6,437 nucleotides of DNA. Origin: Pseudomonadota bacterium (GTDB taxonomy: Bacteria > Desulfobacterota > Desulfobulbia > Desulfobulbales > Desulfobulbaceae). Positions 5,259 through 6,437 of the stretch are shown here, piece after piece (position 1 is the stretch's first letter; the number at the start of each line of letters is the position of its first letter). The position numbers and the translations under genes are program-made. A model generated the notes under the pieces. The model did not search any database. It was not told the DNA's origin and was given only the letters and a program-made list of their open reading frames with translations. The DNA lies in assembly GCA_009778235.1 (NCBI GenBank), contig WRKE01000192.1, positions 1-6,437 of the forward strand, read 5' to 3'.

Positions 5259-6437
5259 ATGAGCAGCTTACAACCATGTGATCCCGAACTCTTTGCCCTG
5301 ATCAAGCAAGAAGAACAGCGGCAAATAAAAAAAATTCGCCTGATCGCCTCGGAAAACTACGTTTCCAGCGCGGTCATGGAAGCCACCGGTTCGGTGCTGA
5401 CCAACAAATATTCAGAGGGATACCCTGGCAAGCGCTATTACGAAGGACAACAATACATCGATCAGGTGGAGAGCCTGGCCATCCAACGGGCCAAGGATCT
5501 GTTTGGCGCCGAACACGTCAATGTCCAGCCGTATTCAGGCTCACCGGCCAACCTGGCGGTGTATCTTGCCTTCCTCAACCCCGGCGACACCTTTCTCGGC
5601 ATGGCCCTGCCCCATGGCGGCCACTTGACCCACGGCGCCAAGGTGTCGATTTCCGGCAAGTACTTCAACGCCGAGTCCTATGCCCTTGATCAGGAAACCG
5701 GTCGCCTCAACTACGACGCCATCCGCAAGCAGGCCCTGGCCTGTAAACCCAAGATCCTCATCGCCGGTCACTCCGCCTACTCCCGGATCCTCGATTTTCC
5801 CGCATTCCGCGAGATCGCCGATGCCTGCGGGGCCCTGCTCCTGGTGGACATGGCCCACTTCGCCGGCCTGGTGGCGGGCGGCGTCCATCCTTCGCCCATT
5901 CCCTATGCCGATGTGGTCACCACCACCACCCATAAATCGCTGCGCGGTCCCCGGGGCGCCATGATCATGTGCAAAAGCGAGTATGCCGCTGCCATCGACA
6001 AGGCGGTCTTTCCCGGACTTCAGGGCGGTCCGCACAACAACACCACCGCCGCCATCGCCGTAGCCCTCAAGGAGGCCTCCTCCGACGCCTTCAAGCAATA
6101 TGCGGCCCAGATCGTCAAAAACGCCCAAGCTCTGGCCAGCACCCTGATTGACCGCGGCTTTCGCCTGGTGACCGGCGGCACCGACAACCACCTGATGCTG
6201 ATCGATCTCACCAACAAGGGCGTAACCGGCAAAATCACGGCCAAGGCCCTGGACGCGGCCGGTATTGTCCTCAACTACAACGCCGTTCCCTACGACACCC
6301 GCAAGCCCTTCGACCCGAGCGGCATCCGCCTGGGGACCCCGGCCGTCACCTCACGCGGGTTCAAGGAGGAACAGATGGTGCAAATCGGCAAGTGGATCGA
6401 CGCGGTGGTGGCCGATCCGACCAACACCGCTCTCCAG
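5259..6437 (+). CDS. glyA: Serine hydroxymethyltransferase, C-terminus beyond the window
   Basis: This is a cytosolic PLP enzyme that converts serine and tetrahydrofolate into glycine and 5,10-methylene-tetrahydrofolate, the main one-carbon source. The visible 393 codons cover nearly the whole chain; E. coli GlyA has 417 residues, so about 25 are missing. Hallmarks are LIASENYVS (28-36), TNKYSEGYPGKRYYEG (48-63), LPHGGHLTHG (117-126), VDMAHFAGLVAGGVHPSP (196-213) with the PLP-binding Asp197 and His200, TTTTHKSLRGPRG (221-233) with the Schiff-base Lys226, and SGIRLGTPAVTSRGF (354-368) with Arg357 for the substrate carboxylate. Unlike E. coli (QPHSGSQAN, FPGGQGGPLMH), it reads QPYSGSPAN (90-98) and FPGLQGGPHNN (251-261), which resembles eukaryotic forms and those I recall from some candidate phyla. 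All catalytic residues are present, so it should be active. The start is fixed by AAGGAG. Confidence 0.97.
   Translation, partial: MSSLQPCDPELFALIKQEEQRQIKKIRLIASENYVSSAVMEATGSVLTNKYSEGYPGKRYYEGQQYIDQVESLAIQRAKDLFGAEHVNVQPYSGSPANLAVYLAFLNPGDTFLGMALPHGGHLTHGAKVSISGKYFNAESYALDQETGRLNYDAIRKQALACKPKILIAGHSAYSRILDFPAFREIADACGALLLVDMAHFAGLVAGGVHPSPIPYADVVTTTTHKSLRGPRGAMIMCKSEYAAAIDKAVFPGLQGGPHNNTTAAIAVALKEASSDAFKQYAAQIVKNAQALASTLIDRGFRLVTGGTDNHLMLIDLTNKGVTGKITAKALDAAGIVLNYNAVPYDTRKPFDPSGIRLGTPAVTSRGFKEEQMVQIGKWIDAVVADPTNTALQ

Noticed and set aside
5541..6191. Minus-strand open frame of 216 codons rich in Gly and Val
   Set aside because: It is antisense to glyA, whose active-site motifs are all in the plus-strand frame.

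Overview
The window reads as ordinary chromosomal DNA from a Gram-negative bacterium, most likely a deltaproteobacterium of the Desulfobulbales type. This guess rests on the style of the encoded proteins (an outer-membrane lipoprotein MltD-like lytic transglycosylase, a PBP1A-like glycosyltransferase and a YhbY protein) and on moderately GC-rich coding DNA separated by AT-rich spacers. No mobile element, CRISPR array, rRNA or tRNA was seen.

Layout from left to right. (1) On the minus strand, running off the left edge, is the N-terminal part of a class A penicillin-binding protein with a GT51 glycosyltransferase domain. (2) A spacer of about 600 bp, AT-rich in its right part and holding several dyads, separates it from the divergent mltD-like gene. 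(3) The mltD-like gene is a complete lipoprotein lytic transglycosylase with three LysM repeats, closed by a clear intrinsic terminator. (4) Next comes a short wreck of a YbjT-like NAD(P)-binding/DUF2867 gene. Its two ends survive in one frame, interrupted by two stop codons, and the middle is gone. (5) A complete yhbY gene follows, with a hairpin across its stop codon. (6) Convergent to it is a gamma-glutamylcyclotransferase-like gene. (7) A spacer of about 570 bp holds tandem dyads. (8) The last gene is glyA (serine hydroxymethyltransferase), cut by the right edge, with a strong ribosome binding site.

Functionally, the first two genes form a divergent cell-wall pair: one polymerises glycan strands and the other cleaves them. 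yhbY serves ribosome assembly, and glyA makes glycine and one-carbon units. The gamma-glutamylcyclotransferase-like protein may act in gamma-glutamyl peptide turnover. These genes do not form one operon, because strand changes or terminators separate them.

I found no convincing new multi-gene system. The items most worth a second look are the decayed YbjT-like gene, the unusual active-site signatures of the SHMT, and the structured spacers upstream of mltD and glyA.
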